64,000 nt of DNA from contig NZ_JADLQO010000010.1 of NCBI RefSeq assembly GCF_015477775.1, forward strand, positions 1 to 64,000, written 5' to 3'. The stretch is from Nocardia abscessus (GTDB taxonomy: Bacteria; Actinomycetota; Actinomycetes; Mycobacteriales; Mycobacteriaceae). This document shows, one piece after another, positions 1 to 7,501 of the stretch. A model generated the notes under the pieces. The model searched no databases. It saw only the letters and a list, made by a program, of their open reading frames with translations, and had not been told where the DNA came from. The translations under genes and the position numbers were made by a program. How positions within the stretch are numbered: position 1 is the first letter of the stretch; each line of letters begins with the position of its first letter.

Positions 1-70
1 GGCCGGAACTGGAAGCACGGTAACGTGTGGAGGTGACCGGTACTAATCGGCCGAGGACTTACCAACAAAG
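1..70 (+). rRNA. 23S ribosomal RNA, 3' end (partial)
   Basis: The window opens inside the conserved tail of 23S rRNA: the stretch GGTACTAATCGGCCGAGGAC is the usual actinobacterial 3' terminus. The exact mature end is set by processing and is only approximate here. The 5S gene follows after a spacer of about 140 bases, so this is the promoter-distal end of an rrn operon on the plus strand. No tRNA gene is visible in the spacer. Confidence 0.93.
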
Positions 71-207
71 GTTGCTACGCGTCCACTGTGCGGTATCTGA
101 AACAACACACAGATACCCGTAACCCCACTCCTTAGGGTTTGTTCCACTGTTCGTGGTGGACGACTCGAAGGGGGATGGTGGTGTCGGGTGTGGATAGTTT
201 CATAGAG

Positions 208-325
208 TTACGGCGGCCATAGCGGTAGGGAAACGCCCGGTCCCATTCCGAACCCGGAAGCTAAGCCTGCCAGCGCCGATGGTACTGCACTCGACAGGGT
301 GTGGGAGAGTAGGACACCGCCGGAA
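208..325 (+). rRNA. 5S ribosomal RNA
   Basis: The sequence carries the standard actinobacterial 5S landmarks: TTACGGCGGCCATAGCGG at the 5' side, the conserved CCCGGTCCCATTCCGAACCC core, and a GTAGGACACCGCCGGAAC 3' strand that pairs back with the start. Length is about 118 bases, normal for the family. It is the last gene of the rrn operon and is followed at once by two strong hairpins. The ends are accurate to a few bases. Confidence 0.95.
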
Positions 326-335
326 CATCCTTCAC

Positions 336-366
336 GATAGGGGACCCAGACTCTGGGTCCCCTATC
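336..366 (+). terminator. rrn operon terminator hairpin 1
   Basis: A perfect self-complementary stretch: GATAGGGGACCCAGA pairs with TCTGGGTCCCCTATC, about 13 usable base pairs around a tiny loop. It starts roughly ten bases after the 5S gene. There is no long T run, as is common for high-GC actinobacteria. It is the obvious first stop for rrn transcription. Confidence 0.8.
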
Positions 367-390
367 TGCATTTGAGCACCCCATAAGCTC

Positions 391-430
391 CGAAAGGCCC
401 CCCGACGATCGTCGGGGGGCCTTTCGTCGT
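391..430. terminator. rrn operon terminator hairpin 2, possibly bidirectional
   Basis: CGAAAGGCCCCCCGAC pairs perfectly with GTCGGGGGGCCTTTCG around a GATC loop, and TCGTTT follows on the plus strand. It lies between the 5S gene and the 3' end of the convergent IclR-type gene. It therefore backs up hairpin 1 for the rrn operon and may also stop transcription from the minus-strand gene. Confidence 0.85.
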
Positions 431-450
431 TTATCCGGAAATTACTTTCG

Positions 451-1323
451 TTACCTGTCGACGGCGAGCGCGCTCGTCAATTCACTTGCCGTGCTGCGCG
501 TCGCGTCCACGAAATCCTCGCGTTCGGTTCGCGTCGTCGCGGCACGCAACGGTCCCAGCTGCACTTCGTAGGCCGCGGTGCCGCGCGCGTCGAAAACCGG
601 CGCCGCCAGATAACTCAGCGGCAATACCTCCTCCGAATCCAGCTCTGCCCGGGTGAAGGGCCGTGAGGTGAGCGTGGCGAGCTGGCGAAGCGCGCGGGTG
701 CGCAGATGAGGTTGCAGCAGTTCGGATCCCACCGCGCCGAGCAGATCGGCGAGCAGATCGACCATCCCCGCGTCGTCGGCGCGGGGCCGGAAGACAGCCA
801 CCCCGCGATCGCGTACCAGCGTCAGTAGCGCACCGGCCATCCGTTGATCGTCTTCGGTGGCGGTGCGCAGCCAGGTGTTCTGCTCGCTCGCCGGACGCCA
901 CGGCATGACGCTGGCACCGGCCGGGAACTGGAGCGGAATGCGGTGCCCCACCGGGATTCCGGGAACAACGCGGTCGACGCCGTGTCGCACGTCGAGCACC
1001 GTGAGCCGGTCGGGTTCGATGCGGCTGAACGTGGCGCCGTACCCGGTCCGGGCGGCGAGGCCGGCGAGGAGGTCGCCGACGCCGTGCGGGAGGGCGGCGC
1101 CGTGCAGCCCGGCCAGTGCCGGCCCGATGACGTAGCCGCGAGCCGGATCGCGAGCCACCCAACCGGCCGTGTCCAGTTCGGCCAGGATCGCGGTCGCGGT
1201 CGCGCGGGCGATGCCGAGACGTTCGGCGATGCCCGCGACGCTGATCGGCTCACCGGAGGTCGCCAGCAGCGAGACTATATCGATGACGCGACGCGTCGGT
1301 GGCGACGCGGATCGGTCCGGCAT
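451..1323 (-). CDS. IclR-family transcriptional regulator
   Basis: This is a DNA-binding regulator of 290 residues. A winged helix-turn-helix lies at about residues 27-60 (ISVAGIAERLGIARATATAI), followed by an effector-binding domain of the IclR type. The ATG start gives MPDRSASPP; the frame stays open far upstream, but that extension is antisense to the neighbouring SDR gene and is arginine-rich. The gene is divergent from the SDR/reductase pair, and the space between holds a large inverted repeat. The simple reading is autoregulation plus control of that pair. The ligand is unknown. The C-terminal domain is less conserved than in PobR or PcaR, so family membership is clearer than function. 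Confidence 0.82.
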   Translation of the reverse strand: MPDRSASPPTRRVIDIVSLLATSGEPISVAGIAERLGIARATATAILAELDTAGWVARDPARGYVIGPALAGLHGAALPHGVGDLLAGLAARTGYGATFSRIEPDRLTVLDVRHGVDRVVPGIPVGHRIPLQFPAGASVMPWRPASEQNTWLRTATEDDQRMAGALLTLVRDRGVAVFRPRADDAGMVDLLADLLGAVGSELLQPHLRTRALRQLATLTSRPFTRAELDSEEVLPLSYLAAPVFDARGTAAYEVQLGPLRAATTRTEREDFVDATRSTASELTSALAVDR

Positions 1324-1364
1324 GGCGGCAACCCCTTGTCCCGGCTCGGGTGAGCGACTTACGA

Positions 1365-1403
1365 TGACGAATATTAGATCACAGCACTGTCGAATATTCG
1401 TCA
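1365..1403. promoter_or_regulatory. Inverted-repeat operator between IclR gene and SDR gene
   Basis: TGACGAATATT (1365-1375) and AATATTCGTCA (1393-1403) are perfect inverted arms separated by 17 bases. The right half contains a complete palindrome, CGAATATTCG (1391-1400), and the left half a near copy, CGAATATTAG (1368-1377), 23 bases apart. The element is AT-rich against a GC-rich background and sits between the two divergent start codons, about 17 bases upstream of the SDR ATG. It is the likely IclR-family binding site. This is inferred from structure and position, not from a known consensus. Confidence 0.65.
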
Positions 1404-1419
1404 GAGCGGAGGAGCGTGA

Positions 1420-2214
1420 ATGATTCTGGACCGGTTCCGAATCGATGATCAGGTCGCCATAGTCACCGGTGCGGGCCGTGGTCTGGGCGCGGCCATAGCG
1501 GTCGCGTTCGCGGAGGCGGGCGCGGACGTGGTGATCGCCGCACGCACGGAGAGCCAGCTCGAGGAGGTTGCCGAGCGGGTCGCCGCCGCCGGGCGACAGG
1601 CCCACGTGGTGCCCGCCGACCTGAGCGACGCCGATGCCACGGCCGCCCTCGCCGCGTCGGCGGTGGAACGCTTCGGGCGGCTGGACATCGTGGTCAACAA
1701 CGTGGGCGGCGCACTGCCGTGCCCGCTGCTGGACACGACGCCGCAGGCGCTGGCGCAGGCGTTCGACTTCAACGTGGTCAACGCGCACGCCCTGGTCAGG
1801 GCCGCGGTGCCGCGCATGCTCGAAACCGCAGGGGGTGGTTCGATTCTGAACATCACCTCCACGATGGGGCGGCTGCCCGGCCGCGCGTTCGCGGCATACG
1901 GCACCGCCAAGGCCGCCCTCGCTCACTACACCAAGCTCGCCGCCCTCGACTTGAATCCGCGCATCCGGGTGAACGCGATCGCGCCCGGCTCGATTCTGAC
2001 CTCCGCGCTGGAGATCGTCGCGAGCAACGACGCCATGCGCACCGAATTGGAGGCCAAGACGCCGCTGCATCGCATCGGCGAACCCGAAGACATCGCCGCG
2101 GCCGCGCTCTATCTGGTGTCGCCGGCGGGCAAGTACCTCACCGGGAAGATTCTCGAGCCCGACGGCGGCTTGATCATCCCGAACCTCGACCTCCCGATAC
2201 CGGATCTGACATGA
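1420..2214 (+). CDS. Short-chain dehydrogenase/reductase (SDR)
   Basis: This is a classical NAD(P)-dependent SDR of 264 residues. TGAGRGLG (residues 16-23) binds the cofactor, NNVGG follows strand 4, and the catalytic triad is visible as the NITST serine with the YGTAK tyrosine/lysine pair. The C-terminal GKILEPDGG is typical. A GGAGG ribosome site lies just before the ATG. The gene overlaps the next one by ATGA, so the two are translationally coupled. The partner is a dihydrodipicolinate-reductase-like protein and the divergent neighbour is an IclR regulator. Together they look like a small inducible catabolic unit; the substrate cannot be read from sequence. Confidence 0.9.
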   Translation: MILDRFRIDDQVAIVTGAGRGLGAAIAVAFAEAGADVVIAARTESQLEEVAERVAAAGRQAHVVPADLSDADATAALAASAVERFGRLDIVVNNVGGALPCPLLDTTPQALAQAFDFNVVNAHALVRAAVPRMLETAGGGSILNITSTMGRLPGRAFAAYGTAKAALAHYTKLAALDLNPRIRVNAIAPGSILTSALEIVASNDAMRTELEAKTPLHRIGEPEDIAAAALYLVSPAGKYLTGKILEPDGGLIIPNLDLPIPDLT

Positions 2215-3287
2215 CATATCGCGTAGTGCAATGGGGCACCGGCAATGTGGGCAGGCATGCCCTGGCCGGCGTCATCGCCCATCCCGAACTGGAACTGACC
2301 GGCGTGTGGGTGTCCGGCTCCGCCAAGAGCGGCACGGACGCGGGAGCCCTCGCGGGACTCGATCATTCGGTCGGCGTCACCGCCACGACCGACGGCGACG
2401 CATTGCTCGCCTCCCGCCCGGACTGCGTCGTCTACTGCTCCATGACCGACAACCGGCTGTTGGAAGCCGTGCAGGATCTGCAACGCATCCTGGCCGCAGG
2501 GATCAATGTCGTCGCTTGCGCACCGGTGTTCTTCCAGTACCCCTACGGCGTGCTGCCCGACGAGCTGCTGAAGCCGGTGCAGGAGGCGGCCGCGCAGGGC
2601 AATTCGTCGCTGTGGGTGAACGGAATCGATCCTGGTTTCGCCAACGACCTGCTCCCGCTCGCGCTCGCGGGGACCTGCCTGCGTGTCGACCAGGTGCGCT
2701 GTCTGGAGATCGTGGACTACGCCAGCTACGACAACCGCGCGGTCATGTTCGACATCATGGGCTTCGGCAAACCCGTCGACGAGGTCCCCATGCTGTTGCA
2801 GCCCGGCGTGCTGTCGCTCGCCTGGGGCGGCACGGTGCGTCAGCTCGCGGCCGGGATCGGCGTCACCCTCGATGCCGTCACGCAGTCCTACGAGCGCATT
2901 CCGGCTCCGGAGTCGTTCGACATCGCGACCGGGCACATCGCCGAGGGAACCGCGGCGGCATTGCGTTTCGAAGTCCGGGGCATGGTCGGGGACGTGCCGG
3001 TCACGGTGCTCGAGCATGTGACCCGGCTGCGCCCCGACCTGTGCCCCGACTGGCCGCAGCCGGCGCACCCCGAGGGCTCCTACCGCGTCGAGATCACGGG
3101 CGAGCCGAATTACGCGCTGGATCTGGTGACTTCGAGCCGCAATGGGGATCACAACTACGCGACGGTCCTGGCGACCGGCCTGCGCATCGTCAACGCCGTC
3201 CCCGCGGTGGTCGCCGCCCCCGCCGGAATTCTCACCGCGCTGGATCTCCCACTGATCACCGCCCCCGCACACCGCCCTGGCCGGTGA
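2211..3287 (+). CDS. Dihydrodipicolinate reductase-like NAD(P)-binding oxidoreductase
   Basis: A 358-residue protein with an N-terminal Rossmann motif, VVQWGTGNVGRHALAG (residues 5-20), of the type found in dihydrodipicolinate reductase and 2,4-diaminopentanoate dehydrogenase. It is far longer than lysine-pathway DapB (about 250 residues) and belongs to a catabolic group common in Nocardia, Rhodococcus and Mycobacterium next to SDRs. The ATG overlaps the stop of the upstream SDR gene, so both are expected to be made together. The likely role is reduction or oxidation of a keto, amino or hydroxy intermediate in an unidentified pathway. It is not expected to serve lysine synthesis. Confidence 0.82.
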   Translation: MTYRVVQWGTGNVGRHALAGVIAHPELELTGVWVSGSAKSGTDAGALAGLDHSVGVTATTDGDALLASRPDCVVYCSMTDNRLLEAVQDLQRILAAGINVVACAPVFFQYPYGVLPDELLKPVQEAAAQGNSSLWVNGIDPGFANDLLPLALAGTCLRVDQVRCLEIVDYASYDNRAVMFDIMGFGKPVDEVPMLLQPGVLSLAWGGTVRQLAAGIGVTLDAVTQSYERIPAPESFDIATGHIAEGTAAALRFEVRGMVGDVPVTVLEHVTRLRPDLCPDWPQPAHPEGSYRVEITGEPNYALDLVTSSRNGDHNYATVLATGLRIVNAVPAVVAAPAGILTALDLPLITAPAHRPGR

Positions 3288-3331
3288 TCGCCCTCGGGCC
3301 CACGGCGCGCGGGTATACGGCCTGCCCGCCA

Positions 3332-3352
3332 TCAGGCCCGCTGGGGCCCTGA
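3332..3352. terminator. Weak hairpin between convergent genes
   Basis: TCAGGCCC pairs with GGGCCCTGA with one bulged base around a short loop. It lies in the 96-base gap between the convergent reductase and aminotransferase genes. There is no T run. It is a plausible but weak shared terminator. Confidence 0.35.
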
Positions 3353-3383
3353 CCGGCCCTGCGGCCCGGGGCCGCCGCGGGGG

Positions 3384-4451
3384 CTAACCGGCGCGCAGCA
3401 CCGACAGCGCCCGCTCGATGTCGTCGGCGCTGTTGTAGAGGTGGAAGGCGAACCGCAACCCGCCGCCACGCGCCGAGGCGACCACTTCTGCCTCCGCGAG
3501 CCGGGCGGCCAGTTCCGCCGCGCCGGGCACCGAAACGATCGGCGAGCGCGCTTCGACGGGCTCGAAGCCGAGGTCTCGCAGGCCGTCGCGGAAGCGGTCG
3601 GCGAGGTCGAGGTCGTGCGCGCCGATCTTGGCGACGGTGAGTTCCTCGATCAGCGACAGTCCGGCCAGCGCCGCCACGACGCCGAGCCAATCGGGTGTGG
3701 TGTCGAACCGCCGTGCCGTCGCGGGCAGCGCGATCGGGCGATAGAGCTCGGCCCAGCGGTCCTGGGCGGCGTACCAGCTGGAGCCGACCGGACGCAGCTG
3801 CGGGACGAGGTCGGGGGCGGTGGCGAGGAACGCGACGCTGCGCGCCCCGATCAGCCATTTGAAGGTGGCGCAGACCCAGTAGTCCGCGTCGGCGAAGCGC
3901 AGCGGCAGCCAGCCCGCGGCCTGGGTGGCGTCCACGAGCAGGCGCGCGCCGTTGGCTCGGGTGACCGCGCGCAACTCGGCCAGATCGGTGACCCGGCCGT
4001 CCGCGGACTGGACCACGCTCACGGCGACCAGCGCGGTCTCCGGCCGCACGTGCGCGGCCAGCTCGGGCAAGGGCACGAAGCGCACGACGAGGTCGCCACG
4101 GTGCACGAAAGGCATGGAGACGGAGGAGAATTCGCCTTCCGGCAGGAGGACCTCCGCGCCGGGCGGCAGGGCGGTGGCCACGGGGCCGATGAGGCCCGCG
4201 ACACCACTGCCGAGCGCGATGTCGTCGGCGGTCGCTCCGTCGAGCAGCCCGGCGAACCCGGCACGCAGGTCGGGTACCAGTCGATCCACCTCGGCGGTCG
4301 GCGCACCGCGGCCGGACGCCCAGCTCGCACTCGCGTCGCGCACCGCGGCGAGGGCACGGGCGGACGGCAGCCCGAAGGAGGCGGTGTTCAGGTAGGTGGT
4401 TTCGGGAGTGAATTCGTCGGGCGCTAGGGAGGGCATGTTCGCAGCATCCAC
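3384..4451 (-). CDS. Class V aminotransferase-fold PLP enzyme
   Basis: A 355-residue PLP-dependent enzyme of the cysteine desulfurase/isopenicillin-N-epimerase-like class V family. The N-terminus ETTYLNTASFGLPS is the family's substrate-loop start, LLVDATQAAGWLPL carries the cofactor aspartate, and CATFKWLIGARS holds the lysine expected to form the PLP Schiff base. A second in-frame ATG (MPSLAPDEF) five codons in is an equally good start. There is no NifS/SufS active-site cysteine loop, so aminotransferase, lyase or epimerase activity is more likely than desulfuration. It stands alone on the minus strand, with the SnoaL-like gene 67 bases upstream possibly cotranscribed. Confidence 0.82.
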   Translation of the reverse strand: MDAANMPSLAPDEFTPETTYLNTASFGLPSARALAAVRDASASWASGRGAPTAEVDRLVPDLRAGFAGLLDGATADDIALGSGVAGLIGPVATALPPGAEVLLPEGEFSSVSMPFVHRGDLVVRFVPLPELAAHVRPETALVAVSVVQSADGRVTDLAELRAVTRANGARLLVDATQAAGWLPLRFADADYWVCATFKWLIGARSVAFLATAPDLVPQLRPVGSSWYAAQDRWAELYRPIALPATARRFDTTPDWLGVVAALAGLSLIEELTVAKIGAHDLDLADRFRDGLRDLGFEPVEARSPIVSVPGAAELAARLAEAEVVASARGGGLRFAFHLYNSADDIERALSVLRAG

Positions 4452-4518
4452 CGGGCGGCGCCGGGCGGTCCAGCGCCACCGGGCCGATAGTGGACCGATT
4501 TCGTTCGGCGCTGGGCGG

Positions 4519-4995
4519 TCATTTCTCCGGCGCCCACATATTGGACAGCAGTTGGAAGCTGGGCGTGTCCGCCAGCGACTGCATGGATTCGTAGATGCGG
4601 CGGTAGCCGGTGGAGGTGATGCGCCATTTGCCGTCGGCGTCGCGGCGGTAGGTGTCGGTGTAGTAGCCGGCCCCCCGGATCAGCACACCGTATTCGGTGG
4701 CGATCACGGTGTCCTCGAATGCCCAGGATCCCGTGGCCGTTCCGCCGTCGACACCGATCTCCGGATGGTTGGCGATGTGCACCGAGATGACCGACGGGCC
4801 GAGATTCTCCCGCATGAACGCGGTGATGGCATCGCGGCCGTCCAGGTGCAGCGGCTCGCCCATGGCGTGGGTGCCGTAGCGTCCTTCCGCGTCGACGGCG
4901 AGGGTATCGGCGAACTCGTCCCAGTCTTTGAGATCGAGGCTCCGGAAGTAGCGGTACTTCAGCTGGCGGACGGCTTCGATGGCGTCGAGATCCAT
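4519..4995 (-). CDS. SnoaL-like / NTF2-fold small protein
   Basis: A 158-residue cone-shaped alpha+beta (SnoaL_4, NTF2-like) protein. The N-terminal IEAVRQLKYRYFRSLDLKDWDEFA and the central HLDGRDAITAFMRENLG are hallmark stretches. ATG at MDLDAIEA is preferred because homologous proteins begin here; the upstream extension is basic and unlike the family. Members include hydratases, isomerases and dehydratases acting on aromatic or polyketide substrates, but many have no known activity. The histidine in VISVHIANHPEI is in the usual pocket position. It may form a unit with the aminotransferase gene downstream. Confidence 0.8.
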   Translation of the reverse strand: MDLDAIEAVRQLKYRYFRSLDLKDWDEFADTLAVDAEGRYGTHAMGEPLHLDGRDAITAFMRENLGPSVISVHIANHPEIGVDGGTATGSWAFEDTVIATEYGVLIRGAGYYTDTYRRDADGKWRITSTGYRRIYESMQSLADTPSFQLLSNMWAPEK

Positions 4996-5153
4996 CTGTC
5001 GAGCCTGGCACGTGCCGCCTTCCAGGACAAGAACGTGTTCTACCGCAGCCCGGGTGTCGAACCAGCGCGACCGGGTACCCAACTGACGGGCGCTGTCGTG
5101 CGCTACGACAGCGCCCGAGGTACCGATCTCGTCACGACCAAGGGAACCTTGCG

Positions 5154-5414
5154 ATGACCGACCGTCCTGCCACCCATGACCCGAACCGGCAAACCCCCCT
5201 CGACCAGGAACTCGCCCTGAAAGCGGCCGCGCAGCGCTTGGAGGACGAATTCGACGGCGTCGTCAGCGAGGCCGCGATCGAGGATCACCTGCACTCGTCG
5301 TACGACCATTTCGCCGACCACGCCACCATCGTGAACTACTTGCCGCTGCTGGCCGAGCGGTACACCCGCGAGTGGCTGTTCACCGTCGCGGATTCCGCGT
5401 CCGGATCCGCGTAG
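5154..5414 (+). CDS. Small three-helix-bundle protein
   Basis: An 86-residue acidic protein. The core (LALKAAAQRLEDEFDGVVSEAAIEDHLHSSYDHFADHATIVNYLPLLAERYTREWL) reads as three amphipathic helices and resembles a small family frequent in Nocardia, Rhodococcus and Mycobacterium, annotated as a three-helix bundle (dimerisation) domain and often placed near regulators and protein-tyrosine-phosphatase-like proteins. No enzyme motif, membrane segment or signal peptide is visible. An AGGGAACC stretch shortly before the ATG can serve as ribosome site. Function unknown. Confidence 0.75.
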   Translation: MTDRPATHDPNRQTPLDQELALKAAAQRLEDEFDGVVSEAAIEDHLHSSYDHFADHATIVNYLPLLAERYTREWLFTVADSASGSA

Positions 5415-5576
5415 CGGATGGATCGGTCCGCCACCTGCGAACACCGGCGCCGTCGGCGCGTGAGCCGCTCACAGGCTCGCGCGTTCGGCGGTGGGTCGCG
5501 TCGAAATGATCAGTGAATTACCCCTGGCCGACGGGATTGCTCCTAAGCTCTACGCGAGCACGCGTGGAGGTTGGCA

Positions 5577-6416
5577 ATGACGGTCGAGGTGATGACCGAT
5601 CCCGAGCCCGGGGAGTTATGGACCGGCTCAGGATCGGCGGCCCGGCCGGGCCAGCCGCCGGTATCGATGATCGAGCGGATGACGCTGATACTGGAAGCTT
5701 TCGACGGCGCGACGCCGACGCTGACGCTCATCGAACTCGCCGAGCGCACCGGATTGCCGCGGTCCACCGTGCACCGCATCCTCGACCAGCTGATCCGGTT
5801 GCGCTGGCTCGCCCACGCGCCGGGCGGCTACCGGCTCGGACTGCGCACGCTGGAGCTGGGCGGACTCGCCGCCGAGCACAACGAGATTCGTGACGCGGTG
5901 AGTCCGCTGCTGCACGACCTGCACCAGCAGACCGGCATGGTCGGTCACCTCGGTGTTCTGGACGGCCGCGACGTGCTGTACCTGGACAAGGTCGGTGGCC
6001 GGTGCGCCGCGAGCGTGCCCACCCGGCTCGGCGGGCGGATGCCCGCCCACAGCACTGCGCTGGGCAAGGCGCTGCTGGCCACGCTGGAACCGAGCATCGT
6101 GGAAGCGTCCTTCCGGGATCGCCTGCCGCAGCTGACCGCACGCACCCTCGCCGACCGTGCCGAACTGCATCGCGAGCTGAGTCGCATCCGTAACCGCCAG
6201 GGTGTCGCCGTCGACAACGAGGAGTCGGTGACGGGCATCGCGTGTGTGGCCGTGCCGATCCGCGGTCGCGGTGCCGCGCTGGCCGCCGTGTCACTGTCGG
6301 GCCGGGTCGGTGCGGACCGAGCGGTGCTGGACACCGCGCGGCTGGCTCGCGCGCTGGCCGAGGTGGCCCAGGAGGCGGGTCGGAACCTCTTCCCTCGACA
6401 GGCGCGCAGACATTGA
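5577..6416 (+). CDS. IclR-family transcriptional regulator
   Basis: A 279-residue canonical IclR regulator. The wHTH is TLIELAERTGLPRSTVHRILDQL (about residues 46-70). The effector domain follows, with the typical DVLYLDKVGG, PAHSTALGKALLA and GIACVAVPIRGRG blocks. A TTG codon six bases upstream is in frame, but GGAGG sits directly against it, so the ATG at 5577 with proper spacing is the start. It has no divergent partner; an expansin-like gene lies 212 bases downstream on the same strand. Target genes and ligand are unknown. It is closer to the standard family than the IclR-type protein near the rRNA operon. Confidence 0.92.
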   Translation: MTVEVMTDPEPGELWTGSGSAARPGQPPVSMIERMTLILEAFDGATPTLTLIELAERTGLPRSTVHRILDQLIRLRWLAHAPGGYRLGLRTLELGGLAAEHNEIRDAVSPLLHDLHQQTGMVGHLGVLDGRDVLYLDKVGGRCAASVPTRLGGRMPAHSTALGKALLATLEPSIVEASFRDRLPQLTARTLADRAELHRELSRIRNRQGVAVDNEESVTGIACVAVPIRGRGAALAAVSLSGRVGADRAVLDTARLARALAEVAQEAGRNLFPRQARRH

Positions 6417-6628
6417 CCGGTCCGGGCGAGCCGCAGCCGTGCCGGATCATTTCCGATCGGCCGGTGCCTGCGCAAGGCGGATCGGTCGGAATTAGCCGCA
6501 CGCTTGCTGAACTGCGGTCTTTCACAGTGGAGAATTTTCGTTCGCGGTGCACACGAGGCGCGGGGCTGCTTTCCTGATGTAGTCAGGATGGACAGTCCGC
6601 GAGTAGGTGAGCCGGAGTCGGGGAAGCG

Positions 6629-7498
6629 ATGCACCGGGTACCGATCCAAGAGCGGCCATTCCGTTCCGAATGGCTGTGGTTTGCGGCAGGCGTGCTGGTC
6701 ACCGTCGCGGTGGTCGTCTGGCTGGTGCGGCCGTCGGCGCCGAGCTGCGGTGCAGCGACAGCGCTGAACGAGGCGTCCTCGCCTTCGCGATTTCCGGTGA
6801 GCGCCATGACTTTCGCTCCGCTCGGGCCGGACAGGTCCGCCGAGGCGCGCTACTACAGGTTCGGCAAGCAGGTGTCGTGCTCCTTCCGCGAGCTGCCGCC
6901 GGATGGTTACTACGCCGGGCTGTCCACCTCCGACTACGGTCGCGCCGACCTCTGCGGGGCGTATCTGGAGATCCAGGGTCCACGCGGAGCGGTCCGGGCG
7001 CTGGTGGTGGACCACTGCCCGGCATGCGCTGGGGAAGAACTGAATCTGAGCGCGGCCGCGTTCGAGCTGATCGCCGATCCCGACGACGGTGTGGCTGCGG
7101 TCCGCTACCGCCTGGTCCGTGACCCGCAGCCGGTGCAGGAGCTGACCTTCGAGGTGAAGCCGGACTCCTCCACGTCCTGGTTCGCCATCCTGTTCGGTGG
7201 CACCGGAAATCCGTTGCGCGAGGCGGCTGTCCGGCCCGCGGGTGGCGGGCCGTGGCAACAGCTCACCCGGCGGGCGGACAACTATTGGACCCTCTCCGGC
7301 GCCGGGCAGGGCCCCTTCACCGCACGAGTGACGGATGTCTTCGGCAACGAGGCCGAGATCACCGATGTCACGGTAGAACCGGGCCGATACTCGGCGGGTA
7401 CCCGGCTCTATTCCGGCGCACCCGCGTTCACGTCCCTGACGCCGTCCCTGGCGACCTCGACGGGCCCTGCCACGGCCGCGTCCCGGTGCAGGCCGTAG
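6629..7498 (+). CDS. Membrane-anchored bacterial expansin (DPBB + CBM63)
   Basis: A 289-residue protein with a single N-terminal membrane segment (WLWFAAGVLVTVAVVVWLV, about residues 15-33). A six-stranded double-psi beta-barrel with VDHCPACAGEELNLSAAAF follows, matching the DLYPEG-GALDLS block of Bacillus subtilis YoaJ and keeping its essential aspartate. The second half matches the CBM63 cellulose-binding domain: SWFAILF in place of the YoaJ tryptophan pair, then ARVTDVFGNE. Expansins loosen polysaccharide networks without hydrolysis. The known bacterial ones are mostly secreted by plant-associated species; here the protein should stay attached to the outer face of the membrane. The gene stops three bases before the stop codon of the convergent FAD dehydrogenase. 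Confidence 0.85.
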   Translation: MHRVPIQERPFRSEWLWFAAGVLVTVAVVVWLVRPSAPSCGAATALNEASSPSRFPVSAMTFAPLGPDRSAEARYYRFGKQVSCSFRELPPDGYYAGLSTSDYGRADLCGAYLEIQGPRGAVRALVVDHCPACAGEELNLSAAAFELIADPDDGVAAVRYRLVRDPQPVQELTFEVKPDSSTSWFAILFGGTGNPLREAAVRPAGGGPWQQLTRRADNYWTLSGAGQGPFTARVTDVFGNEAEITDVTVEPGRYSAGTRLYSGAPAFTSLTPSLATSTGPATAASRCRP

Positions 7499-7501
7499 CG
7501 A

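Noticed and set aside
71..207. tRNA gene in the 23S-5S spacer
   Set aside because: No cloverleaf or T-loop sequence is visible; the spacer is an ordinary one.
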